The notes: a model not told the origin generated them from the sequence alone. A DNA stretch of 64,000 bases from Clytia hemisphaerica (GCA_902728285.1 CACVBU010001025.1:1-64000); one strand, 5' to 3'; counted from the first letter of the stretch, positions 1-11,722 are shown. Numbers and translations: made by a program.

Positions 1-2
1 GT

Positions 3-65
3 CAACCAAAAGCTGTAATATCTAGCCTCAGTAGCAGCGACGATGAGCTGCCAACAAACCATTAG
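3..65 (+). CDS. C-terminal end of an upstream gene (partial)
   Basis: An open frame enters from the left edge and ends at TAG (63-65). The last residues read QPKAVISSLSSSDDELPTNH, a serine- and acid-rich tail. A canonical AATAAA follows 56 bases later. The frame, the acidic tail and the poly(A) signal together suggest the 3' end of a real + strand gene, but 20 codons are too few to name a family. The next gene starts only about 375 bp downstream on the same strand. Confidence 0.4.
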   Translation, partial: QPKAVISSLSSSDDELPTNH

Positions 66-120
66 TTTTTTTTTAATTGTAAAATAGCGTTGACTTTTAT
101 TAGCCTTTTCGTCAACATGA

Positions 121-126
121 AATAAA
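121..126 (+). terminator. AATAAA poly(A) signal of the upstream gene
   Basis: A perfect AATAAA hexamer lies about 55 bp after the stop codon at 65 and upstream of a T-rich stretch. It is a plausible 3' end for the partial gene at the window edge. Confidence 0.4.
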
Positions 127-414
127 CTATTACATACAATTATCTCCCCCTCTTCCTCCTCTCGCACACTACAGAATATGATTCGTTTCATGTAAACAAA
201 GAAAATTTCCTCAAAACAATAATTATTCATAGAATTCAATTACTTTAATACGGTGAAAACATAATAAAACCAACGCTTGTGTATTTCTTTGAGAAAGAGA
301 AAAACTCCCAATGTCAAAGCAACAGCACGGGAAAATGAACATTTTCCTCCGAAGAACGGGGAAACTCTAGCATAACAATGCGAAACGCACCACTAAAAAC
401 TGATAGTTGAATTT

Positions 415-430
415 TTATGTTTCTTTTTAG
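415..430 (+). promoter_or_regulatory. Splice-acceptor-like site just before the start codon
   Basis: A T-rich tract ending TTTCTTTTTAG stops at 430, only 11 bases before the ATG at 442. It could be the 3' end of a 5'UTR intron, or an acceptor for spliced-leader trans-splicing. No matching donor can be assigned upstream by eye. The gene at 26553 has the same arrangement. Confidence 0.4.
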
Positions 431-441
431 CATGCGAAATT

Positions 442-3400
442 ATGGACGATGAAACAGAAATTAAAGAAGTTTACGACTTTGAAGGCGAGGAGCATGATCT
501 TAAGCATGTTTGTTTTGACATCGAAGAAGATCTTCTCGATTTCGAGGAGAAATATGACGGCGATATCGAATCGTTTTGGGGCGAGCATGACAGCGAAGAA
601 GTCGAAGGACCAACAGGAAATGAAGGTAGAGCTTATTTTAACCTTTAATAAACGAAATCCATTTGTATACTTCCTACTTTATTGTCATGGACACCTGCAG
701 ACCTCGTCGATTGGCACGCCATTTGTTATCCTTTTATAAACCAACCTGGCAGGTGGCTGAACGAAAACCTGGCAAATCACCTTGTTGGACCTACCTGAAG
801 TCCTATAAATAAATTAACCGACGTTTGTTCGTCCGTTCGTTACCAGCTTTTCTCTAGATTGGTTCATTCAATTTTTCAGATTTTTCTTGCACAAAGGTGC
901 GTTACCCTCGAATGTGACGGAGCCCGATTTTCGAGGAAAAAAATTGGGTAAATTTCAGCCAAAGAATGGCTAGTTGAAACCAGTTGAAATTATCTTTGCA
1001 ATTTCATCTCGTCTTTTTAGGTTCGTCGCGTGATCGTTGGTATTCAAATTATATTATTCTCGCCATTCCTGAAAGTCAAAAATTCAAATTGCTCTGTCAG
1101 AGTGGAATAAAGGAAAGCCTTCAATATCTGTCTGAAGAATTTGAATCATCTTCACCAAAGTTCAAAGATAATTTCCGTACATTTTTGACAAAGTTCAAAG
1201 CTTCTGCTTACAAGGATGAAAAGCCCTATTCCAGACAGCCCCAAAATATCGTCAATAAGCAACCGCCTGGTCGAAAAAGTATGACGAAAGTCATGTCAAT
1301 GCTGGAGAAGACACGAGACCCTGACCTTGCCAATTTGTTCGTCAAGAACGTTCTTAATGGAAGTAAATCTTCATATGCATATCGTGGTGATGGCGAAATC
1401 TTCAGCATCTATTACGAGAACATCGAGAAACCTGTAGCCGATTTGCTGAATTCAGTATCGTGGGAATCCATTAAAGAGGAAGTTGAATCTGTCATCGTTG
1501 CGTCTCCAATTAACCATTATCTCCGATGGATGAAAGCTTACAACCATAATGGCATCACAGAAATCGCGCACAAAATCATAGAACTGAGTTTACGAAAGGT
1601 GGAAAAACTAACTGGAGAAGAGTTCTACCCTTTATGGGGAGAAATCTTTTCACTGATCTTCAACAATGAATTGTCTGGCACACGATGGTTGGATTCAATC
1701 ATGACTTGCACTCAAATTATCTCCAACCTTCCACTTCTTTCCCACTTGTGCTCTCGTTTGTCTCCTGAAAACCAGACAAAGTTTCCGCGCCTTCAACGGA
1801 TTAATCGACCTCATGAAAAAACCAACTACATCGCATTCTAACGATACCATTGCATCAAATTTGTTCTCGGCTATAAAACAAATTATCGAAAACTTATTCT
1901 ATAAAAGACAACTTCAAGAGCTTTGCGACGCCCTCGTTGCAAACAACAAATTACCAGTTATCGGACTTTTTTTGGGTTTACTACTAAAAGATAAACAGTC
2001 GTGTACAGACTCTGAAGCTTTCAAATTATTTTTGTGTGCTTACATGAGCTGGATGGATAACACAACTTTGAACGGATCGAATCTGAAAGAAATTGTCAAC
2101 ATCGCAAACGTCGTTTACCAGAGTAACACACCTTCAAATGAAACATCTGCTAAATTTATCGTTTCCTGCAAGAAAATTGCCAACCCTGATCTACTTTGCA
2201 TGACCCTGAACGAGCTATTCGCAGTCTTCAAAGAGAAAAATGTTCCTGACCATTCTATCGTTTTGAAGTCCCTCTTAGATTCGCTGTTAAATCTGATCAC
2301 ATTGCAGCCTCTGCGTAACGCGAAATCGATGTCTGCCTTGATTTTGTTTATTTTTGAAAAAGGAAGAACATTTGAAGACATCCTATGTAAATTCATTGCA
2401 ACCAAGTATGTCTCTAACTCAATGGAAACCCTTGGCAACGTTCTCGCGACTCTATGTACATCTGACAATAAGGAAACGTTAAGACCAAACAATAACTTTC
2501 AAGCAATCTTAGGACTCTATACACTTCTCTTACAAAATGGTGTAAAACCTGATCTAAAATCGTATTCGGCAACGTTGACTTTTTTGTTCAACGATGAAAG
2601 CTGGTCATTGTCTCTACCTCTTTTACCAACGCTGTTAGAAATTGACTTTATTAAGAAAGATTTCAAAAACTGTGCATTCAGTATCAGTCAAGTTCCCTCT
2701 GGTATCATAACTGACAATTTCAAAAAGCTTCTCAACACTGGAGTGGATTCACTGGAGCTGTTCCTCGTCCAAAACAAAACAGTTAGTGATCCTGATTACA
2801 AAGTCATCTTGGGGTTTGTTCAAGTTTTATTCGATGATTTAACCAACTTTGGTGATATCGTACTACGTTTCATTTCCATTGCTCAGCTGAAAATTAACGA
2901 TTATTCAAACATGTCCGCTCCTTCATCCGTCCTCAAACGATTGATTAACGACCTTAGACCGAAATACGTGGCTACAGAGATGTATGCAAAGCTTCTCCTC
3001 GTACGCGTTTCGAATTTGCAGCTCATTCAATCTTTTGGTCAACCGAAATTAAGTTGGGTTCAACCTAATGCTATCTTAACTGATCACCCAACGGTTCAGC
3101 AATTCCTTCGAAGTCCGCGAGAGGATTTTGCTTATCGAAATTTCAATGGAATTGCTCATGCCAGAAACTGGGCAAGTAAGCATCAAGGATACCACCCTCA
3201 AAAAGGTTACAGTTTCAGAGCGTCTACTCACGGTACGGGAAGAAATGCCACCGCTCAATTGAAAAAAGGGAGAGAATTTTACAGTTTGAAGTTGAAAGCT
3301 TATCAAACTCTAATGACTGAATTGGAACAATTGCGAACTAAATTGAAAGCTTTCCCGAACGTTCATTCTGAAATAGGTGACAAAAGACCTGCGACTACCC

Positions 3401-3459
3401 CGTTATCAAATATTTCGAACATGCCGCCATCAAAGAAAGTTGTCATTGAGATTGATTGA
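442..3459 (+). CDS. Large unrecognised protein, two exons plus one frameshift
   Basis: Exon 1 (442-625) encodes a very acidic N-terminus (starting MDDETEIKEVYDFEGEE) and ends at an AAG/GTAGAG donor. A T-rich acceptor ends at 1020. Splicing 625 to 1021 completes a glycine codon and joins the frame that runs to about 1781. From about 1783 the reading continues in the next frame to TGA at 3459. The reading through the switch (FRAFNGLIDLMKK) looks natural, so I treat it as one protein of about 870 residues broken by a one-base frameshift, not two genes. The long middle is helical and leucine-rich, like a repeat solenoid. The C-terminal region (about 3080-3330) has a conserved-looking block, FNGIAHARNWASKH, then a basic, coiled-coil-like segment and an SNISNMPPSKK tail. 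I recall similar C-terminal blocks in invertebrate proteins of unknown function but cannot name the family. The frameshift may be a sequencing error, a very short intron or a real mutation. Confidence 0.65.
626..1020 (+). other. Intron 1 of the gene at 442, carrying a dispersed repeat
   Basis: It begins GTAGAG and ends TCTTTTTAG, and removing it restores frame between the acidic exon and the long exon. Most of the intron from 787 onward is one copy of the GGACCTACC repeat family that recurs at 11.7, 44.6-46.9 and 51.4 kb. Confidence 0.65.
787..975 (+). repeat. Dispersed repeat with terminal hairpin (single copy, in intron)
   Basis: It starts with the imperfect hairpin GGACCTACCTGAAGTCC, then TATAAATAAATTAACC, a short GTTCGTCC-type tetranucleotide run, then CCAGCTTTTCTCTAGATTGG and the phrase AATGTGACGGAGCCCGAT. 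The same order of blocks is seen in the arrays at 11723-13043 and 44563-46882 and in the insertion at 51400-51829. This identifies it as one family. Confidence 0.7.
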
Positions 3460-3578
3460 ACAGTGTAAATACAATACGGCTTTCTAAAACAGGACTATAT
3501 TCATTTTAGACGCTCTTGTTATTTCTTCTGATTTACTTTTCTCAAACTAGCCACCATTTCTATCCAATCACTGGTTGA

Positions 3579-3725
3579 CTACTCTCGGGTATCTAATAAG
3601 CGTCCCTCCTGCCCATCCAGGACATTCTTATTCTAACCCCCCCCCCACCCGCTTATTAAGTTTTGAGAATTTTCCACCCACCCCACTTATTTCAAAAACC
3701 CCGTTTATTAGGTACCCAAGAGTAG
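3579..3725. repeat. Short inverted-repeat element (MITE-like, 147 bp)
   Basis: The left end CTACTCTCGGGTATCTAATA is matched by an inverted copy at the right end (reverse complement CTACTCTTGGGTACCTAATA). The interior is C-rich, with runs of up to nine C. A related C-rich segment is seen at about 22080-22155. Target-site duplication is not clear. Confidence 0.5.
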
Positions 3726-4135
3726 GGAAGAAATAGTTTGCTGCAAGGACGCCTTTCTAATGAAGAATATTGTCTGCACGATATGATGGGCATTTAGAAA
3801 TGCTCACTATAATTTTAATGATGGTTCATTTAATTTCTTGTAGCAAGATTTGAGATTCTTTTTCTATGTCGAATTTTCGACCAAGCTGAGTGAAAATCAT
3901 TGAGCTCTTTTTATTCTTACCTAGTTTGTATATGCTTGATGTATTGATGTACATATCTCTTGAGATATTTTCATTGGCATTTATTATCGCACTTTATTTA
4001 GCTGTAAAGCAAAAGTTTATCGTTTATATTTTTTTGTGAAAAACAACAAAAATGATACAATTTCATTTCCTTTTTCTGTAATCCGAAATCAAGTTGTTTT
4101 TAGCTCCGAAATTCAAGTTCTTCTTGAAAGACTGC
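3726..4135. other. No gene seen
   Basis: AT-rich sequence without a convincing open frame, repeat or RNA signal. Confidence 0.4.
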
Positions 4136-4465
4136 TACTTTAAAGGGATTAAATTTCGTAGATTTTCAGCTTCATCCTCGAAATTAAGTCCCAATGGAAA
4201 TTTCGAAAGGCCTTATTCGCAAAATACTTTGAAACAAAACTCAAAAATGTCAAATAAACTATTTTTTTAATATTTACTGGCATCAAAGAATCGTTGCTAA
4301 AGCGTATTTCAACAACCAACATGAATTGGTAGTTAAAAGGCACAACAAAATGTAAAAATATTGTCTCCCGATAGTACCATTCGCGAAATTAAGTCCCCAC
4401 CAAATCGTCGCGGATGAGCTCAACCGCGAAATTTAATTCCTGCGAAAATTAATTCCATTAAAGTA
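4136..4465. repeat. MITE-like element, TACTTTAAAGG ends
   Basis: The left end TACTTTAAAGGGATTAAATT pairs with the right end (reverse complement TACTTTAATGGAATTAATTT). Inside, words of the type CGCGAAATTAA and CGAAATTAAGTCCC recur. The element at 5870-6174 has closely similar ends and a related internal word. Confidence 0.55.
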
Positions 4466-5869
4466 TGTCTGTCTACCATGGTGTTGCATTACTTGAACAT
4501 GAATTTTCAGTTTTGAAACTTTCAGAAAAACAATTTTTTGCCATTCATTTAGCAACTTGCATCACTTTTTGATTTTACTTATATGGACAGTGATACAATT
4601 GTTTCGTCGGTAATATCAGAATCATAAAAAACAAACAAACAAAGGGCCTGAGTTCGAGTTTTTTTTAAGGTTTATTATTCGGTGAGAACTAGGTTTGCAT
4701 GCAAAGTTCCGACATCGCTAAGAAGAGATTTTAAAGAAAATTTTCGTGATTTTGGGACTCTTTAAAGAGCTTCTTCGGGTGACTTAATGCATGTCTCAAA
4801 AACTTAACAATCTATCCTCACTTTTCGAGTTCAATAGCAGCCATATTCATAGATTCACGTTATAATCTGATCGAATTAGATGACGTCATGAATCGTAAAA
4901 TCGCTAACTAAAATTTCATAAGTGAATGCCTGAAAATAGGTACTGTGAAAAGCACAGGTCAAAATCATATATTGACACTGTGCCGACGAATCGAGATTCT
5001 ATTCATCGCGAAATCAACGAAGACAAAAGTAACCATGACGACCATCCAAGATCTTGGATGAAGTTCAAAGTTGATATCTTTATTCCCGTCGTTGAAAACA
5101 CAACTAAAAATTATCATCAATGCTTTTTAAAAAGAGTCAGTGATAGGTGATAGAGAATCATAACATAAAGTCTGTCTATTATTTCGATTCAATTAAAAGT
5201 GACATTTCCATAATTAATAGTTTAGTAATTACTGTTATACATTTGGGGATCACGTAAAAGATTTCTTTCGAAAGAAACTCACTTCAATTACACTTGGAGG
5301 TTTCTGGGGAATTCGTAAATAGTAAACTACATACTGATAAAGTCTGCTAGACATTAATAAGGTAATATTTTCTCTTCATCTTTGATTCTTTCTACAGTGA
5401 TTAGATTGACACATGCGCAATAAAATTTCTATTATTGGTCTTCAGAGGTTAATATATTCTTTGAAAACTTAACCTCTGATACTCAGGGTAGAAAATAGGT
5501 GGTATTGACAGCAAATTTCAACCTCGTTCCCTGCGTATTATCAGCTTTTTGATGCTTACTGATAGCGCTAGATAATACCCAGGCGCATTGGCTGGTTTTC
5601 GAACACGTAAGATTACGTAATTCAAAAACAAAACGTCGGATTTCATTTGTTCCTGGATTTGAAACCATTGCATTGCAGTGTGACTTTGTAACGTCAGATC
5701 TTTTTATAACGTATTGTTTTGAGAAGTTCCCCCTCTGAGAGGGGGAACTAGCGCATCAGCCAACACCAGGGTATTCTCTGGCGTCTAGTAACGTAAATAA
5801 AGCCTGGAATACCCGGGCACGAGGTTGAGCAAATTTGTGATTTGTGATTTAATAATATTTAAAAAAAAT
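4466..5869. other. No gene seen; small hairpins only
   Basis: Open frames here are short and have no recognisable motif. Small inverted repeats occur, for example AGGTTAA with TTAACCT near 5447-5476, and a stem GTTCCCCCTCTGAGAGGGGG near 5727-5747. Confidence 0.35.
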
Positions 5870-6174
5870 CTACCTTAAAGGAAGAAATTTTGGCGGAAAG
5901 AAAATTTGGCGGATTCGGCGGATTTGGCCAGAATCCGCCAAATTAAGTTCCCGCCAAAATTTCTTTTTTCTGCCATCCGCCAAATTAAATTCCCGCCAAA
6001 TTAAACTTTTTGAAAATATGATCTCTTTTAAGGTGTTTTTGCATTTTTTTGCTGTTTTTACGGCATATTAAGGATAAATTTTTCAGCAAACGCCAAATTA
6101 AATTCCCGCAAAATTTAGTTTTTTCGTTCATCCGCCAAATTAAATTCCCGCCAAAATTTCTTCCTTTAAGGTAG
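5870..6174. repeat. MITE-like element with CGCCAAATTAA words (305 bp)
   Basis: Terminal inverted repeats of at least 27 bp: CTACCTTAAAGGAAGAAATT at the left and its inverse at the right, continuing into TTTGGCGG. The interior repeats CCGCCAAATTAAATTCCCGC in near-identical forms four to five times. Its end sequence resembles that of 4136-4465. Confidence 0.65.
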
Positions 6175-7319
6175 ATACGCCCTAACTTATCCAAATTTAG
6201 TTTCTTTTAAACATAGAAAGATTCATGGTGTACACCATTGATTTCAAAAGCCACGAAGGAGCTAGATTCGCTAAATTCATTTTTTGGCGGAAATTAAGCC
6301 GCTTATCTCCTGAAGGGAGCGTGTGATCCGTTAGACTATGTTATAGACTAAGACGAATCACTATCCAAGAAAAAAGCCCAAAGCCGAAGAAAATTCGCAA
6401 ACGGTATTTTTTGCCGAAACGAGTGTACAGTCGGTAGAGTAGAGTTGCCAGTCGCGTTTCTTTGAAACTCTCCCGCCGATTTTTTCCCGTGTACCGCCAT
6501 AAGCATAACGCCATACCGCCATATTTTCCCGCCTTTACTATCACTGTAACGGACGATAACATCGTCTAGTGATCCGTGTGGTTTTCACGTAAAGGCCAAT
6601 TCATATCGTCGTATCACAGCGTCAGAGAAAAGATTTCTTTTGAAACTTGAGTCTGCTATATCACGCGCCTAGCGCGCCCTATATTTGAAGGCGCCCTAGT
6701 GCCTATAATTCTTTTTTCAAGCCCCTAATTTTTTCATGCGCCTAGAGTTGAATTACAAAATTCCGCAATGTTGCGTTTTTTCGCAACGCTTCCCTCGGTG
6801 TGCGCTGTAATTTTTCACAACGTTTCCAATGGAAGTGTGCGATTATGAACACCAACTATGACGACCAATTTTCGCAAATACGAAATAGAAGCAAAATTAG
6901 GCCAAAATCTGGTATATTTGAACAAAGTTAAGTAGCATTTCTTCCAAGAATGATTATGAATAATGAAAAGTTAGATTCTGATCATTATTTTGAGACCCTG
7001 GTCAAGGCCCTGCGACGCCGGTTTTGGTCCATAGCATACGCAGGCCAGGGCTGCGAAATTATGCAGCGATAATAAAGTTGCGGAATTTCGCAACGCTGCA
7101 GAATATGATAACGCAAAAAAATGTGAAATTTCGCAACGTTGCGCATCCTATCCTGTGCAATTTCCCGAACATGTGGACCAAACCAAGCTAAGCTTTGTTT
7201 GGTATTCACGGTACCATATCGCCAGATTTGGAAATTGGCTTCAACTCAGTGGTGTGCACTGCATAAGAATCTTAAAATTCCAATCCGTTAAAGATTAGCA
7301 CTTTTAAAGCGACTTAAAG
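6175..7319. other. No gene; TTGCG-rich diffuse inverted repeats
   Basis: Short repeated words of the type TTCGCAACG and GTTGCG occur near 6764-6800 and again inverted near 7080-7150, suggesting an old inverted-repeat element. No convincing coding frame is present. Confidence 0.3.
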
Positions 7320-7900
7320 CATTACAATTTGAAGCACCCAATCTTCAGTAGAACAGATAATATTTTTCCAGCTGGTCCTAATCCTCCAATCTTCAGTAGA
7401 AACAGACCACTTTTTTCCAGCAAACTTTTTTCTTTAGTTCGCGAAGAACAGACCGCCATATCCAGCTGGAACGTGCCTTCAGAACAGATATTCTGAAGTC
7501 CCCCTTCGGTAGATGCTTTTGCCTTAATATGTATGTCCTGGAAATTATCGATCTGTTCGCACAAATATTTAAACTGCTATGCTATGCTAGCTGGAAATTA
7601 AGTACCTGTTCTTAAAAGTCCTTCAATGTCGAGCTGGAATTTAGCGATCTGTTTTTTATAACATTTTGTCAGTTTTGGTAGATAAGAACAATTAAGGCCC
7701 AATTAACTTGCATAAAGCAAAGACTTATCATAAAGTCAGTCGCCTAGTAATTTCGTACCTGTTCCGAAAGTTTTTTTACCTCCTAGCTGGAAAAATATAA
7801 CTGCTCTGAAGTAAAAATTTCTCCCCTGGAAAACGAGGAACTGTTAGTTCTTAATTTCGGGGAAATCCTTCCAGCTGGCAAATCAGAACAGACATTTGAA
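7320..7900. repeat. Cluster of paired AGCTGGAA / CTGTTC motifs
   Basis: A two-part unit recurs about ten times. In the left part it reads GAACAG, a 15-20 base gap, then TTCCAGCTGG (for example 7350, 7443). From about 7540 it is inverted: AGCTGGAA, a gap, then CTGTTC (7540, 7590, 7632, 7787). The last copy, near 7872, flips back. The pattern resembles a decayed inverted-repeat element with subterminal repeats. The CAGCTG core is also an E-box, but no gene lies nearby. Confidence 0.45.
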
Positions 7901-8262
7901 AATTTTAGGTCGGTGGCTGCTTCTGTGGGGATAAGGGGTTGTTACCTGAAGGGGCAATTTGTGTTAAATATATCAATATATCTATCAACAAATAACTCGG
8001 AAAGCATAAAGCTAAAGAAAGGAAGCAAAAATGAAAAATAATTCGGAAAGTGAACTGAAGCAAAAAAATAAACCTATTTATGAAAAGTAAAAACTGCGTC
8101 GCTTTAAATTCCTAAATAATGACCTCATAACTCGGGATAATATAAATCGGTTTTTTGCGACTCGGTTTTTTAACTCGGGAATTCCGGGTCTCTGGGAATC
8201 TGGACCCGAATGTTCCAATCGCATTGCAATGCGCTTTCACTTTCTCAAATCAGAGGTGCCCT

Positions 8263-8505
8263 GCACTGACCTTTATATAACCCTGGACAAAGCTTCTCAA
8301 TCCCAGCCAAGCAAAATCACTACTCGATAGCGGTGTAAATGCCTCGAGAGAGCTAGGTCTACTTTCCCTCAAATTCTTTTGATGATGTAGCGGCGTTAGA
8401 CGTTAATTTTTAGCATTGCAATGGCTTCTCCTTGGGTAACAATTCTAAAAAAACTCCAATCAAAGATGGCAGATATTGCTTGGTCCAGGGTTATATAAAG
8501 GTCAG
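8263..8505. repeat. Inverted repeat pair, about 24-bp arms
   Basis: CACTGACCTTTATATAACCC at about 8263 is matched by its inverse, GGGTTATATAAAGGTCAGTG, ending near 8505. The enclosed region has no coding frame I believe. Confidence 0.5.
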
Positions 8506-8963
8506 TGTGCCCTGCACGTGGTATGCTATACTGTTTTGGTACAAATACTCTTGTGCGTGTGGGTATTTTTCTTAATGAACTTCTATATGATAAATATTGT
8601 AAAGCTAAAGCAGTGTGATTATCGGTGCTTGAAATGCCATGTTCTAAAATATTTAGGGACGTTGACACAAAGACGTCACCCCATTTTGGTCTTTTCGGAA
8701 CAAATTTTGTCTTCTCTGGACCATTTTTCTCAAGTGTGCTGATTTCTACAACATATAACAATAACATAATATATATAATATATTCATTTTTCTCAAACAC
8801 TTTTGTAAACCAATGCCAGTGCAGTGTGGAAATGATCGATACCTGAAAATCAGATCGGTCTTGGTCTGGTAGCTATAACCCAGGCAGCCAGACGTAGTTA
8901 ATCGATATAATCCATAATCTTGAGTATAAGTAATAAATAATAAATAATAATCGATAAATAATC

Positions 8964-9672
8964 GATAAGGAGGCAATCACAAATATCTTCATTACGCGTC
9001 CTCGTTGGGTCTAAAAAGTGAGTCGGTCGGTCGGTCGGTCGGTCGGTCGGTCGGTCGGTCGGTCGGTCGGTCGGTCGGTCGGTCGGTCGGTCGGTCGGTC
9101 GGTCGGTCGGTCGGTCGGTCGGTCGGTCGGTCGGTCGGTCGGTCGGTCGGTCGGTCGGTCGGTCGGTCGGTCGGTCGGACGGTCGGCCGGTCGGCGGTCG
9201 GCGGTCGGCGGTCGGTAGGTCGGTCGGTCGGTCGGTCGGGTCGGTCGGTCGGTCGGTCGGTCGGTCGGTCGGTCGGTCGGTCGGTCGTAAAAATCTTCGG
9301 GTTTCCATTTTTCCATCCATTTTTAGAGTGCATTCTTGGAGAATAAAACTGCCAGCCAGCCAGCCGCCAAAACAATCGCGTCTAATGGGTGGTTTAAAAT
9401 TATGTCCTTTGAACACTGTGACCTCTGACCCCAAAATGGCGCATGTAATGATGACGACACAGGATTTCCGAGGGCAAAAGTTTTCACCAAAGTTCGAAAT
9501 TTCCCAGGCGAGAGAAGAAAATGTATGAATTTCCAAGGCAATTGAATTAAAAAGGCAAAAAAGGCAAAAAAGAGTGGAATTTCCGCCGACTCACCGACTC
9601 AATTTTACTCAACTTTCGAGGATCGGTCGGGCGACGCAAAACGAAGATATTTGTGATTGCCGCCTAAAGTAA
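8964..9672. repeat. Inverted-repeat element enclosing a TCGG microsatellite
   Basis: GGAGGCAATCACAAATATCT, followed by TC and a GCGTC-like word, near 8969 is matched in inverse near 9640-9663 (reverse complement GGCGGCAATCACAAATATCT). About 700 bp is enclosed, most of it the TCGG tetranucleotide array plus a unique segment. Both sides are flanked by ATCGAT-rich DNA, so the element appears inserted in that island. Confidence 0.5.
9023..9290. repeat. (TCGG)n microsatellite, about 270 bp
   Basis: A nearly pure TCGG tetranucleotide run, interrupted at 9178-9240 by GGCCGG, GGCGG and GGTAGG variants. All long open frames over it (repeated PTDR or SVGR) are artefacts of a repeat without stop codons. 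Confidence 0.95.
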
Positions 9673-10745
9673 TCGATGGATTAGATATCGATTAACCGAT
9701 AGAATCGATAGGTAATCGATACTCAATATTTTTTCAAAGCTCAATTGTTTATCGATTATAGTTCGATTATACTTCGTTTAAATTAAGTATCGATTAAAAA
9801 TCGATCGGCTATCGATCACAGCTTTTGATCACAGCTTTTGATACATATCGATTATATACATATCGATCAAAAATTGATTAATCGTCGATCAAATAGTTAA
9901 TCGCTCAACTAGGTATCGATTTTTGATCAATTATTTGTTAGATTTTAGGGAGTGGTAGTTTAATTGGATTAACTTTCGCCTTTGCGAGACTAAATTTCTC
10001 GATTTCTCGAATCTTCTTCATTTTCGCGAAATTAAAAGCAACATTTATCGCTAATCTCGATTGGGATGTACTTTTGAATTGAATCCAATCCCCTGGTAGC
10101 ATAAGGGCCTAGAAAAGCTACTACACTCATTTTTTTTATAAGCATACGGTAAGTTTCGGCTGAAGCAATCTCAAACCCTCTGAAAGGCTGATGAACAAAA
10201 AAAAGTTAAAAAAAAAACAAAGTTACCGTTTTATTTAGAGAAGGGGCGTTATTGAATGGTTTGCCTTTTTGGAGGATCATTATTAATTCGAAAGCGGGCG
10301 TTTATTCAAAGTAATACGATTGGTATGAGATTTGGCGAATTCCAGAAATTTTCTTTACTTCATTAAATACCTTATCTTGGCCCTTTTTACGCCGGGCCTT
10401 ATTAGCGTTATTTTTGGGCTCGTTGGTGAAATAAGGGCCGGCGTAAAAAGGGCCGGTAATGTAGTCAATAGTCTGTCACATCCATCAGTGATAACAATAC
10501 GTGATCTAGATAAGTAAATAATTGATAAGTAATCAATGCATGAACGATAAGTAATCGATGATTGTTAACAATCAATAAATGATTGATAAGTAATCGATAG
10601 GTTGTATGTAGTTGATATGTGTTCGATAAGTAATCAATAGCTTGGAAATAATCAATCGCTGATCGATACTCAAGATTTTTTGAAGGTCTGATTACCTATC
10701 GATTCTATCGGTTAATCGATATCTAATCCATCGATTACTTATCGA
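9667..10745. repeat. ATCGAT-rich island with inverted ends
   Basis: The left end AAGTAATCGATGGATTAGAT, followed by ATCGATTAACCGATAG, is found inverted at about 10690-10745. Between them the words ATCGAT and AATCGATA recur many times in both orientations, especially at 9667-9920 and 10500-10745. The middle holds the hairpin at 10379-10454. No transposase-like frame is visible. Confidence 0.55.
10379..10454. repeat. Hairpin, 25-bp stem
   Basis: GGCCCTTTTTACGCCGGGCC plus TTATT pairs with AATAAGGGCCGGCGTAAAAA plus GGGCC, with one mismatch and a loop of about 26 bases. The same words occur at 47193-47233, so this is a dispersed element, not a terminator. Confidence 0.6.
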
Positions 10746-10775
10746 TTATTTATCGATTACTCGATTACTCAACAT

Positions 10776-11150
10776 GGGATCATCCCCCCCCAGGAAGATG
10801 GGGGGAATCAGATTTTGGTGCCAGGGGGAAGTGAAATTTTCAAGCTTGATGGGGGGAGAAAGGCGAATAGAGGGTATATTCAGTCCTCTACCTAGTGGGG
10901 GGAGTAATAGGATAAATACAGACCTTCCTGGTGTGTTTGGGCATTCAGGCTTATGAGCCTGTCTTTCTAGGGATTTTGAGTCTTTTTTTTGCTACTATAG
11001 CTTGCGAATTGAGGCAAGTCTGGATCATCACTTCGCAACCCTTATACAATACTGCTAGGGGGATTTCCCAATTGGGGGGAGCACAAATTTTAAAGACAGG
11101 TGGGGGGAAAAGGCCAGATGGGGGATTTTAGCTCTTATTAGGGGGGACCA
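10776..11150. repeat. G-run repeats (ATGGGGGG / TAGGGGGG)
   Basis: Eight or so runs of five to seven G, mostly on the + strand and often followed by A, with one long C-run near the left end at 10784. The layout resembles the AAGGGGGGA subterminal repeats of the element at 16986-26083. This may be a decayed relative. Confidence 0.4.
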
Positions 11151-11722
11151 AAAAACTGGAGGACGCCATGCTCAAGATTGCCCAAACTCCATCAACAGTA
11201 CCAATTTCTTCAGTAGGCGATGGAAACAATATCCTGGTAACATTGATCTCTTTAATCAACAGCTGGCTTTGTCCATTCAAATAACCAAATAACGAACAAA
11301 CGACAACCTCTTCACCCGCTACCGCCTCAAACGCCCTCACAGGAGCGATCAACAACAATAATTGAAGCCTCGCTACGAGTCAACTGAAAACGTCCATCAA
11401 CTCTCATTGCCACGGTTAACCCATTCTGATTGCCACCCCTCCTTTAATTTTCGGTATGAATCTTTGTATTGTTTTCTTAAAGTCTTTAAGGCTGGTAAAG
11501 TTATTGAGGCAAGCTTATCAGTATTCACTTGAATATGTAATTTTAAATTCAACCTTCCACTTGAATGTTTGCTTTCTGGCTTTTGTTGTTCCTTTTTTTC
11601 TCGAATCGGGATAAATTCTGGCACTAGAATTTTGAAGTGATTGTCGTTGTGCTGCTTCATTAGTCTTTTAAAAGAGATGGGGATAAAGGGCTTCGATAAA
11701 AAGGATCCTAGCTCTTATTTTT
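11151..11722 (-). other. Unrecognised minus-strand open frames
   Basis: Two minus-strand frames (11397-11660, 87 codons; 11128-11358, 76 codons) have fairly natural composition, including a KKEQQKPESKHSSGR stretch. They are in different frames separated by stops, and neither matches a family I know. They could be remnants of a transposon gene or chance frames. Confidence 0.2.

Noticed and set aside
4926-5150. 74-codon frame with many charged residues
   Set aside because: No homology recognised, short, and no supporting signals.
8396-8800. 134-codon minus-strand frame
   Set aside because: Overlaps an inverted repeat, with no domain or natural composition.
8898-9541. Long open frames of PTDR or SVGR repeats on both strands
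   Set aside because: A TCGG tetranucleotide run has no stop in several frames; these are not proteins.
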